A DNA stretch of 64,000 bases, taken from the NCBI RefSeq assembly GCF_026914265.1, contig NC_069136.1, positions 48,778,381-48,842,380 on the forward strand, in the 5' to 3' direction. The position numbers were made by a program, and so were the translations under genes. This DNA is from Mya arenaria. Its lineage: Eukaryota; Mollusca; Bivalvia; Myida; Myidae. The notes under the pieces are model-generated. The model saw nothing but the letters and a program-made list of their open reading frames with translations. It had not been told where the DNA came from and did not search any database. Numbering within the stretch: the stretch's first letter is position 1; each line of letters starts with the position of its first letter. Shown piece by piece: positions 57,101 to 64,000 of the stretch.

Positions 57101-59733
57101 TACCAACCAAAAAGTAAGAAATAGTTATGCTAGTAATTTCAGTTTATCTCATACATAACCAGTCCTCCTGTAGGGGACTAATTGAATTGCTAGCGATACA
57201 GTGACTTGTTGAATTTAGATTAGTTTTTTGGTTTAATTTATCATACTAAGACATACATGTTAAAGTAAAGCTGTTGGTGGAATAAGTTGGTGATAAAGGG
57301 TATTAAGTTGAGAAATGTTAATGTTAATGTCAAACTGTATTATGTTTAGGGATGTTAATGTCAAACTGTAGTATGTTGAGGGATGTTACCGGTAATGTCA
57401 AACTGTATTATGTTGAGGGATGTTAATGTCAAACTGTATTATGTTGAGGGATGTTAATGTCAAACTGTATTATGTTGATTAGGTTCAGCTTCATGCAGTT
57501 TAAGGTAAATTAGGTATGCATGTGCCTTTTACTATGCATATAATCAAAAGCTTTTAAGAAGTCAATAAATAAATATATATCAAAACGATTCCTGTTATGT
57601 TCCGGTAAATCAATGATTTAATCAATTACTGTTATTTTTGTTCTTATGTTATGTTATGTTGGTAAACAGTTTCAAGACTTACAACTTTGACAACAATTAA
57701 TTATATTTCTTATATTAAGTAAAAATCAGTTCTCTTCTAGATTTATTGACTTCTTTTGGTAGAATTGTAGTGGCTACTAATGGTGATACTCTTTATATAT
57801 AGTTTGTATTTTGATGGAACAGTACTGTCCTTGCATGAAAAACACGGTGAATTTGTATATCTTGAGCATAATATTAAGAAACGGTATATTGTTACCATGT
57901 AATGGCGTTATTTGTTCATTTTAAAGTAATGTTTTGTTAATTTTATGGTCATTACCTTATATGAAATTGAAATTGTATATGAGACATATTAATAATTCAT
58001 TAAGGATTTCAAAAAAATGAAATTTCATTCAATTTTTGAAAGAAAATGTGAGGAAAAACTTCATTGTTAATAGTCATTAATTTGGCATGGACTATTTAAA
58101 AATATAAACTGTTTGTGCTGTATTGTTTGTTTCTCGTCTCTGCCTCTTTGAAAATGTTTATGCCCAATTGAAGTATGGCACTTAAACATAACGTAGAATT
58201 CATGCCAGACTTTAGACGTTTTCTTTCTGTATTTATAATAGGCGGAGTTGGACGATATGTTGATACAGAGAGGGCATTTCTCCGATTGATATTGTTATTT
58301 TATGCTCAAGAAAATGTCTTCTTGGATTCTTTTGAGTGTAACTTCTTTTACTAATTTCCAAGCCTTTACTCAACCTGCCACCTTAACTTACCCCTGTACG
58401 TATATTCTTCTTGGGCAATTTTGTTGCAGCATTTCTGAGAGAATGTATTTATTTTATATTTTAGTCTTGTCTCAAGTAGCGGATTTTCATATCTCGTAAT
58501 TATTCATAAATAATATAGCCATTGACGTAGTAAAAGTATTGTCTGATAAATGTTGCATCAAATGTAGCTCAAAAAAATTTGCACAAACACACACATTCAA
58601 CTTTAGCACTTGAGCACCAGTGTGATTTCTTTGACATTTAAGCTGGACGAAGTAGTTATAGCCCTTGAATAAAATAGTAAAGAAAGATCTGAATTATTGT
58701 GTTGCTTGTAGCTCCAAAAGAATTGCACATACACTCATGAAACTTTATAGGAATGTTAGTCGGCATTGGCAATTGGGCACTTAAAATGTGCTTGACATTT
58801 CACTTGGTCTTAGTATGCTTTATAATGTTCATGTTGTTATTTCCAAAACATGACAGTTAACCAGTCGACTGGAGATATTTATCATCTCTTTGATAGCTCT
58901 AGTTTAAGTTCAATTATTGAAATTTTATTTAATAAAATGGCTGTTTATTTTTAAAACATGCGCATAAAGTTTTAATTGGTTTTGTATTCATTGAGAAAAA
59001 ATCCCAGAGCTTCATATACAATACCAATGTGAACTTATAAACATTGCACCCAGCTAGCTCAACACAGAATGGTACCCATGAATGGCACCAAGAAACCTGT
59101 CAATAGAAAGGATAAGAACTGTGCAAATTGCTTACTGACTGTAAAATATATGCAGAAATTAAACTATAATAAGTATGCTTGAATAGCTAATAGACTATTA
59201 TATATATATTATGATTTATATATATATTATCTTATATATTTACATTTATATATGTCTGGCCACTAGTCTGCTTCAGGGATTTGCAAAATCGCGGCCGAGC
59301 GTTCATACTGCATGAACGCACCAAATATAAGAATCCATCCCTAATTAATTCTCTATATAGTAGTTTTTCTATCTCAAGATGTTTCACACCTATCTCACTT
59401 ACTTCAGTGTATAGTTTTAAAATAAATGACTGAGCCTCGTCAATAAATATATGTTCATGCAACTGTAAAGTCTGTGTATGGTTAAATGTTTTGATCTATA
59501 ACAGTAACAAATTATATATAACGGTCATTGGCTCTTAGTCCAAAATTGTCTGAAGGAAGCTTATTGAATAGTGATAAAAATGCCTTCATGAATATCTGTT
59601 GTGTTTGCAGTTTCCTCGCTACCAGGAGGAGATAAGCGGTGACCTTGGATTGGGCCAGGATGACCTTGGATCATATAACCAGCCAATGAGATTACAAGTC
59701 AACCTCGGCTCACCCACAGGCGATAGTGTATGA
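36196..59733 (+). CDS. organellar-type Na+/H+ exchanger (SLC9A6/7/9 group), 20 exons
   Basis: Exons: 36196-36454, 38104-38324, 38869-38946, 39648-39724, 40136-40230, 40669-40774, 40953-41197, 41804-41892, 42722-42835, 43299-43410, 44817-44970, 45482-45536, 48672-48758, 50177-50227, 51482-51567, 51872-51980, 53213-53344, 55597-55638, 58242-58289 or 59611-59733. All borders are GT-AG and all phases agree. The full form with the last exon is 744 residues. The start is the first ATG in frame, with a signal-like N-terminus. Diagnostic blocks are [37 protein letters not shown] (Asp242), [14 protein letters not shown] (Asn270-Asp271, the NHE1 Asp267 position), [14 protein letters not shown] and [14 protein letters not shown]. 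Late motifs WYKFDRRFLKPFL and TTQEQL match NHE6/7/9 tails. Family members swap H+ for Na+ or K+ across endosome/Golgi membranes. Which vertebrate member it corresponds to is not decided. Confidence 0.93.
36613..36695 (-). repeat. tRNA-like SINE fragment (B-box) in intron 1
   Basis: The minus strand has GTGGGTTCAAGTCCC at about 36630-36644, a good RNA polymerase III B-box, next to GGTAGTGTTATAGTGCCA. Short and without a matching A-box, so a SINE remnant. Confidence 0.4.
37454..37903 (+). pseudogene. coding-like fragments in exchanger intron 1
   Basis: Two open stretches with protein-like texture. 37454-37654 gives [14 protein letters not shown] and [18 protein letters not shown] before a stop. 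37733-37903 gives [20 protein letters not shown] and [13 protein letters not shown] before a stop. Neither fits the exchanger. They may be a decayed retrocopy or a piece of a captured gene with an acidic C-terminus. The family is unrecognised. Confidence 0.25.
39221..39452 (+). mobile_element. MITE in exchanger intron 3
   Basis: Inverted termini: left CAGCGGTAATATTGGCACCA, right (reverse complement) GCAGTGATATTGGCACCATA. About 232 bp, AT-rich, with internal short repeats (CACATTTTAAGTGTG). No clear target duplication. It lies upstream of exon 4. Confidence 0.55.
43021..43260 (+). repeat. dispersed repeat fragment in exchanger intron 9
   Basis: GGCTATATAGGAATCACCTT followed by a GTCCATCCGTCGGTCTGTCC stretch. 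It has the same GTCC-rich style as the element at 45835, which suggests a related interspersed family. It sits just before exon 10. Confidence 0.35.
44290..44602 (+). mobile_element. mariner transposase relic in exchanger intron 10
   Basis: Reads [15 protein letters not shown], then a stop, then [16 protein letters not shown] and, after a frame change, [23 protein letters not shown] and [10 protein letters not shown] are the second and third catalytic regions of mariner-type DDE/D transposases. The residue after SPC that should be the last acid reads Ser (SPCSLW instead of SPCDFW). It has stops and at least one frame change, so it is dead. The N-terminal half is missing. Confidence 0.8.
45830..45917 (+). 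repeat. GTCC minisatellite head of 181-bp array
   Basis: TATGCCACCGAAGGTGGGCA (a small hairpin) leads into CGCACCGTCCGTCCGTCTGT and a run of GTCC units. The same head-then-GTCC order occurs in a widespread molluscan interspersed repeat. Here it opens the array that follows. Confidence 0.7.
45918..47700 (+). repeat. 181-bp tandem array, ten units, in exchanger intron 12
   Basis: The box AACTTGCCACATGTGTTCCA recurs with its T at 45960, 46141, 46322, 46503, 46684, 46865, 47046, 47227, 47408 and 47589, every interval exactly 181. Other fixed boxes are TTGTATGGACAGATTTTAAA, GACGACGTGTCGCGTGCAAG, CTCAAAGGTCAAGGTCACAC and CAATGGAGTGCTGCATATAA. Units 1-8 are nearly identical; 9 and 10 are diverged. 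The array ends with CACATACTGTGACAGCTCTT. Minus indels, plus recent homogenisation, imply young expansion of one repeat copy. Confidence 0.95.
47845..48005 (-). repeat. tRNA-like SINE or related dispersed repeat
   Basis: GGGGAAACCGGGGTACCTAG, CCACTTGTCCGGCTTGGTG and then GGAATCGAACCTGGGTCTCC. On the minus strand the last box reads GGTTCGATTCC, an RNA polymerase III B-box. It is in intron 12, 670 bp before exon 13. Confidence 0.5.
48672..48758 (+). CDS. exchanger cassette exon 13
   Basis: 87 bp, phase 0 at both ends, between TTTTGGTGACAG and GTGCGT. It encodes a Ser/Pro/Thr-rich cytoplasmic stretch ([20 protein letters not shown], then TSPPSQPSS). Skipping it keeps the frame (exon 12 to 14 or 15). 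RQYST is a possible phosphorylation site. Vertebrate NHE6/7/9 have no obvious match here, so it could be lineage-specific. Confidence 0.6.
50177..50227 (+). CDS. exchanger cassette exon 14 (tentative)
   Basis: 51 bp, phase 0 at both ends, between CTTATTTCAG and GTATGG. It encodes [17 protein letters not shown]. It fits the frame but has no family match, so it could be a chance exon-like stretch; splice sites on both sides are good. Confidence 0.4.
52080..52390 (+). repeat. dispersed repeat in exchanger intron 16
   Basis: GT microsatellite at 52075-52088, then a block with ACTCACTCGGGCAAGGCCCA-like text and, near the end, GGGAATCAAACCGGTGACCC and CTGGATTGACAGTCAAGTGTG. The GAATCAAACC box resembles an inverted B-box, so a tRNA-derived repeat is possible. 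Confidence 0.35.
52699..53053 (+). mobile_element. TTAA-flanked MITE, copy 1
   Basis: Starts AGCTGCACTCTCACAGAT and ends GAGAGTGCAGCT, flanked by TTAA on both sides (52695-52698 and 53054-53057). The interior has paired arms, such as TTTTTGTCTTGGAACGAGC against CCAAGACAAAAAAT. It shares internal text with 63376-63723. TTAA flanks fit piggyBac-type insertion, or TTAA may be part of the termini. Confidence 0.75.
54718..54863. repeat. strong hairpin element in exchanger intron 17
   Basis: The core GGGTGTTTTGCGGAAAC / GTTTCCGCAAAACACCC is a perfect 17-bp stem with a 12-base loop (TCGGTAAATCTC). Outer arms GTGTAAGATAGGTTCAT and ATGAACATATCTTACAC pair imperfectly, so the palindrome spans at least 54738-54847. 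The preceding 54260-54717 carries a repeat (CTTATCTTGCCCACGGGCGA) and inverted text CTCCCACCTTAG / CTGAGGTGGGAG, so the hairpin may be one end of a larger transposon. Confidence 0.75.
55597..55668 (+). CDS. exchanger alternative end 1 / exon 18
   Basis: After TTTTTCTATTAG the frame reads [20 protein letters not shown] then LTP and stops at 55666-55668. An internal donor (TCG|GTAAGC at 55639) allows a 42-bp in-phase version that splices on to 58242 or 59611. So one exon can either end the protein or pass on. Confidence 0.6.
   Translation, partial: VTEEIDLGDNQLDSVSDDLPLTP
56740..57070 (+). repeat. diverged ~140-bp tandem repeat, 2-3 units
   Basis: GAAACTTGGTATTTGGTTAG, ACAAACTTGGTACGTGAATA and AAGCTTGGTATGAGGACATA recur at about 56740, 56886 and 57020. 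Each is followed by an AAGAAGGATCATG-like box and an AACTCAAAAATAT-like box. Old and non-coding. Confidence 0.6.
57313..57478 (+). repeat. 31-bp tandem repeat, five units
   Basis: The unit is GGATGTTAATGTCAAACTGT plus ATTATGTTGAG. The third unit has a small change (GTTACCGGTAATG). Confidence 0.9.
58242..58289 (+). CDS. exchanger alternative end 2 / exon 19
   Basis: After TTATAATAG the frame reads [15 protein letters not shown]-stop (58287-58289). It is in phase with exon 17 or with the short exon 18. It encodes a short acidic tail. Supported only by phase and splice site, so lower certainty than exon 20. Confidence 0.45.
   Translation, partial: AELDDMLIQRGHFSD
58545..58800 (+). repeat. two diverged ~150-bp repeat units
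   Basis: GTAGCTCAAAAAAATTTGCACA and GTAGCTCCAAAAGAATTGCACA are about 150 bp apart. Each is followed by an ACTTTA box, a CACTTGAGCAC/GGGCACTTAAA box and TTGACATTT. Old tandem pair in the last intron. Confidence 0.5.
59611..59733 (+). CDS. exchanger main last exon (exon 20)
   Basis: After GTGTTTGCAG the frame reads [20 protein letters not shown], then [20 protein letters not shown] and stop at 59731-59733. The end resembles NHE6 tails (a DRELAFGD-like acidic stretch then RLVLPMDDS). This favours it as the ancestral C-terminus. Confidence 0.7.
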   Translation, partial: FPRYQEEISGDLGLGQDDLGSYNQPMRLQVNLGSPTGDSV

Positions 59734-60705
59734 ATATAACATGTACATGTATATAGGGATTATTGAGGGTGCGAAAATGAGAAAACAACCGGTTTTAGTT
59801 TCATATTACTCTGGTATTCTAAGCCATGGTTCATCCATGGATGGATGATCGCATATGAAAACTATTGTATTTTGTGGATGCCTAGGGTGAAGAAAATTCA
59901 CATAAAACATAAGGGTTTAGTCTGCCCTTTGCTACACTTAGACTGTGAATGGTGTAAAACAGATATTTAAAAAAACGTTCGCTCATTATTCATTGGACTT
60001 AATGTTAATCATGTTTTTACCTAACTAGTTTCTAAGAGAAGCTTTGAATGTTGTATTTCCATCAAACAACACCATGTTTGAGTTGAGCAAAAAACTGGCT
60101 GTTAGTGGAGTTGTTAAATCATGATGTCTTATGTTCAGAGTTATTGTAGACCCTGTTAAAAGGCTTATTCTTTGTGATGTTGAATTCAGCATTCAAATTC
60201 AGCAGTTGCATATACTAATTGCACGATTGTTTGTCTGTGTTATCAATATTATTAAGATCATTCCCAATATTTGCAGTATATTAGTGGATTTTAGTATTAT
60301 GTACATGTATATAATTATTGGGGTTGTGTTTTTATGTGGTCGTGAAAATGAGGATTGTTTCTAATTTCATAACAACTGTTCTCTGATATATATGAATGGG
60401 AACCATCTATGTTACAAACCTTTGTACATTAAAGGCAAAGAAAGATGAATTATTTACCTGAATTCTTGATACTGTATGTTATTCATGGTAGTTTTAGAGA
60501 TGAAATATTCCATTGAATATTACTCTTCTATAGTGTTATACACCATGAACTAGAAACTGGTAATATTTAAAGAAAAAAGAGAGTAAATATATTGCAACAA
60601 AATCCTTAAAAACACTGGTGTTGATTGTATATCCCTTTTTGATATACAATCTATTATATTGCTTGATCATAATCCATGTGCTGATTGTTCAGAATTTATT
60701 AGAGT

Positions 60706-60711
60706 AATAAA
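60706..60711 (+). terminator. candidate polyadenylation signal of exchanger gene
   Basis: AATAAA about 970 bases after the last stop codon, the first canonical signal I found downstream. The intervening sequence is AT-rich, with no supported coding exon. Confidence 0.35.
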
Positions 60712-62683
60712 TGACAATTTTCTAAACGGTATCACTCATGTTAACCTTTGAAGTTGAACTATTTTTTAGTATGCTTATTTATATCTGCATAAAACAAGCA
60801 CAGATGAAACTTTCTAAATATTTGTAAAAAGTACTAAGAAATGTTTCGATGAAATTTTTCATTTTTTGTACAGGTTTGAAATTTAATCACAATAACACAA
60901 TTTCATTAAAGTTTTGAACAATTGGTCCCATAAATTGTATGTAGTTGCTGGTAGCTTTCTCCACTGCCAAGATCTTATTGAGCTGATTGTTTTCAGATAT
61001 TGATTATTTTGAAAAAAGATTCATTGCATAGATGAGATTTTTAATTGATATTGAATTTACGTAATTCTATTGAAAAACAAATTTGAAGCTCATGTTGTTG
61101 TTTTTATATGAGCCAATGTTCCAATTGATAGTGTCTTAATTTGTCTTAATTTGGATGAACACTAAATGTCAAACATAACATCACTATAGTCTATACAAAA
61201 TTTTGCCAATGATATGTTAGATATAAAAGTACCCAGTTGTTCGGTAATTAACTGCGCGTATATGCCTGTCAATTTCCCTTCCCTTATTCAGCACAAAAAA
61301 TACAAACTACAGCACACATTATAAAAAAACAACAACTCACCCTTCAAAGTCATTTCCAGGCCCTGTATCATGCAAGTTAAGTGTGTTATGTGCTACTTTT
61401 TACACACTGTTGTTTATTTAAGTTTAGATTTTATTCAGGACTGAAATGTGTTTCCTGAAGAAACTGTTCTGAATTATTTCAACAATGGATTCGCTTTTAT
61501 ATTCAAGAAAATGCAAAAATCATTAATGCAATGAATTAATTATTTTTGTTAAGATATCAAAATTTGTACTCTAAAGTAAGTTTGTTTTTTTCTTTTCTGT
61601 GATAAGATATGAAGATCATGTAAGTTTACTTTTGGATGAAGTCAGTTTCAAGTTGATGATTGAATGCATTATTGCCCGATGCTAAAAGTGGCAACGCTTG
61701 CCCACTCTGTTGAAATTGCATCTAGGCTGTCATGTTCAGCTCTGAAAACACTACCAGATAGAAAATGCCAAACCATTGTTTTAAATGGTTAATCAATCAT
61801 GTATTTACAATTTTTGTTTGTTTTTTTATTTGTAATGTTATTCATATACTATAATATATTAACGTTGATTGATTTTTACGTGATCTATTTGTTGATCTTT
61901 GAAGCTTTTTGTAGTAATATATAACCATATATAACCATATTTAAGAAATATATTGTTTAACAAATTTTCATTAAAGGTATATACAAATTAAACATAATTT
62001 ATATGTTCTTTTCCTAAAATGCAACAATTTGGTAACTCTCATCTCTTTTTTGAACTATACCAAAGGATAACATTAAAAATTTAGTAACAACAATTATGTG
62101 AGCCAAATGTATGTGAGCCTGCTATGTACATGGGTCCTCGTGTTTTCTGTGATATGACGCAACATGAATACTAGAACTAAAATGTACATGCAGCTTAAAT
62201 AATTTTAACTTGTTAATTTGACTTAATAACAGCAGTATATAGAGAGCAGTATTATCTGACCACCGGTATTCTGACACCGAGGATGTGAATCGATAGCTGA
62301 ATTGACAAATAACCCATTTAACCAAGCCACTTCCTGTGTGAAGCATTCTTTGCAACTTTTCATTGCTCCTCAATACATAAATACATTGTTTGCTATGTCT
62401 ACATATAGCCAGATTCTGTGTATGCACATGACTTTATTTGTTGTAAATTCTAAATACCAATACTGTTGCCATCTGAATAGTTATGTTCATAGTAGTTAGT
62501 CATTGCAACCTTTGTCAATAATTCAATGAAAACAACAGAGACAAGCCCAGTAGTGGAACATTCAAATATAAACCCTTAGAGGCACAAGGTATAGCCACAA
62601 TGACATGGAAACAGAGACACAAATGTTCAAGCACCACAAACAGACAAAACACATCAAAATAGCTTTATCAATAGTGTTACTGC
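60712..62683. other. intergenic, AT-rich, no gene seen
   Basis: Only short chance frames. No splice-bounded coding texture and no recognisable repeat family other than simple AT-rich text. Confidence 0.45.
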
Positions 62684-63010
62684 CATTCGGAGTTTCTCGG
62701 CCATTTTTATCGAAAACAACCTGGGATGTATATGGACAGTTTACATACTCAATATGTTTAAGTCCGTAGAGTAGATCACGAAGTATTTAATTTAGCAGTT
62801 AAACTTAATGACTTAACTCATGCGGATCTTAATTATATTTACAATATTACACTTCACTGGCAATCAATTTAAGCTTAGATCAATAAATGCAAGCTAAAAC
62901 ACTGCATTTAATTAAATGATATAATTTACAAAAATGTGAACTACTTCTACTGATGTACTGGCATAAATCTGAGGTTGTTTTCGCGAAATATGGCTGAGGA
63001 GCTCCGAATG
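62684..63010 (+). mobile_element. MITE with 9-bp target duplication, copy 2
   Basis: Same family as 14000-14328. It starts CATTCGGAGTTTCTCGGCCA and ends TGGCTGAGGAGCTCCGAATG, with inner arms AACAACCTGGGATGTA and AATCTGAGGTTGTT. It is flanked by a perfect 9-bp duplication TGTTACTGC (62675-62683 and 63011-63019). 327 bp, non-coding. Confidence 0.85.
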
Positions 63011-63375
63011 TGTTACTGCCTCTGAGGGGTCAGTGAAACAAGTTTACTGGAAACACTAGTTCACTGGGGATTTACCCAGTTCATACGCACATAACCTCAC
63101 ATTTGTCAGGTCATATACAGTTTCCTCTTATAAACCACATGTTGTCTGTTATCTGTGTTTTATCTATAAGTTGTTTATTTGTTAGTACTTGCAATCTCAT
63201 TTTGTATTGTTATATTGAAATAGCATTGTTTTGCTGCTCAGAACAAGATATACATGTATGCTTTTGTTTGGTGTGTTTCTGTATCTGAATGTCAATAATC
63301 AAACTGTATTGGGATAGCTGGTGCTTTTGTTGATAGGTTTTGTACTGGTATAGCCAATGGATATATCATTAACAT

Positions 63376-63723
63376 TTAAGCTGCACTTTCACAGATTTGC
63401 TGTTTTTGCAACTTTTTTTTCTTTTTTTCAAACGAGCCAATTTATGCGAAAATTCATGTAAACCAGTTATATAAGACTGTTGCCAAGACATTAGATTGCA
63501 AATTTTTATATTTAAGTTTAAAAATTGATGTTTTATGCATTTTTCTTAAACCGTTGATAATGGTTCTAGCCATAAAACATTAATTTTCAAACGGAAATTT
63601 GAAAATCTGTGATCTGATTTTTTGTCAGCAGTCTTTTATCACTGGTTTGCAGATATTTTATCATTCTTAGACAAAAAATAAAAAAGTTGTAAAAACAGTG
63701 AGTCTGTGAGAGTGCAGCTTTAA
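63376..63723 (+). mobile_element. TTAA-flanked MITE, copy 2
   Basis: Starts TTAAGCTGCACTTTCACAGAT and ends GAGTGCAGCTTTAA. It shares AACCAGTTATATAAGACTG, AAAATTGATGTTTTATGCAT and TCTGATTTTTTGTCAGCA with 52699-53053, so it is the same family. Non-coding. Confidence 0.75.
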
Positions 63724-64000
63724 TGGATCCAAAGTATACAAGTAAGCTTACCATTCCTAGTCAGTCAGGTAGCAATGCGAAATTTTGATGCCTTTTTACC
63801 CGTATAATTTTTGTAATCATTAAAATGGCCGGTATTGCTTGAAGATTTAAATATCTTAAATGTAATGACTGAAACATTATTATGGATACAGAGCTGAAGT
63901 TTGTCCTTTTGTTCTTTATTTCATCTGAAATTGGATGTGAATGGGCTTCTCTTGTAATCATTCAAGGCCAAAAAGCTCGGTGAGAAACAAAAGAATGGTA

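Noticed and set aside
59232-59462. 76-codon minus-strand frame in the last exchanger intron
   Set aside because: No domain, no splice context, and AT-rich surroundings make a chance frame likely.

Overview
The window looks like nuclear DNA of a bivalve mollusc, probably a heterodont clam. It is AT-rich, has long introns with GT-AG borders, and is dense in short inverted-repeat transposons, tRNA-like SINE pieces and satellites. It also carries RING-less B-box genes of the kind that are heavily expanded in bivalves. The organism is inferred from style and repeat content, not from a marker gene. I saw no LTR element, virus-like element, CRISPR array, rRNA gene or convincing tRNA gene.

Layout. 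1-4.7 kb is mostly intergenic, with one coding-like minus-strand terminal exon (1014-1210). 4.76-6.44 kb is a satellite of about 160-bp units, with old outlying copies at 7.7-8.0 kb. 8.7-13.1 kb holds a four-exon C2H2 zinc-finger gene on the plus strand that I could join in frame to an 801-residue protein. 14.6-16.4 kb and 26.8-28.5 kb hold two minus-strand, intronless paralogues (double B-box, coiled coil, C-terminal propeller) that share flanking sequence and so arose by duplication. Between them lie a 5'-truncated CR1/L2-type LINE (16.5-19.45 kb), a 2.7-kb array of 18-bp units encoding a mucin-like Pro/Thr stretch, and Cys-rich Ly6/uPAR-like and thrombospondin-1-like exon fragments on both sides of it. 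28.8-30.5 kb may hold a small unrecognised gene. 31.1-34.5 kb is repeats.

The main gene is a plus-strand organellar-type Na+/H+ exchanger of the SLC9A6/7/9 group, 36196-59733. I joined 20 exons in phase. Two cassette-like exons are multiples of three, and there are three alternative in-frame C-terminal ends. Its introns hold a ten-unit array with an exact 181-bp spacing, a mariner transposase relic, several MITEs, and two local duplications that copied exon edges (start of exon 2, donor of exon 10).

The remainder, 59.7-64 kb, is 3' UTR and repeat-bearing intergenic DNA. No operon-like cooperation between these genes is visible. The best candidates for something new are the alternative tails of the exchanger, the mucin array flanked by broken Cys-rich exons, and a MITE family whose two copies both have perfect 9-bp target-site duplications.
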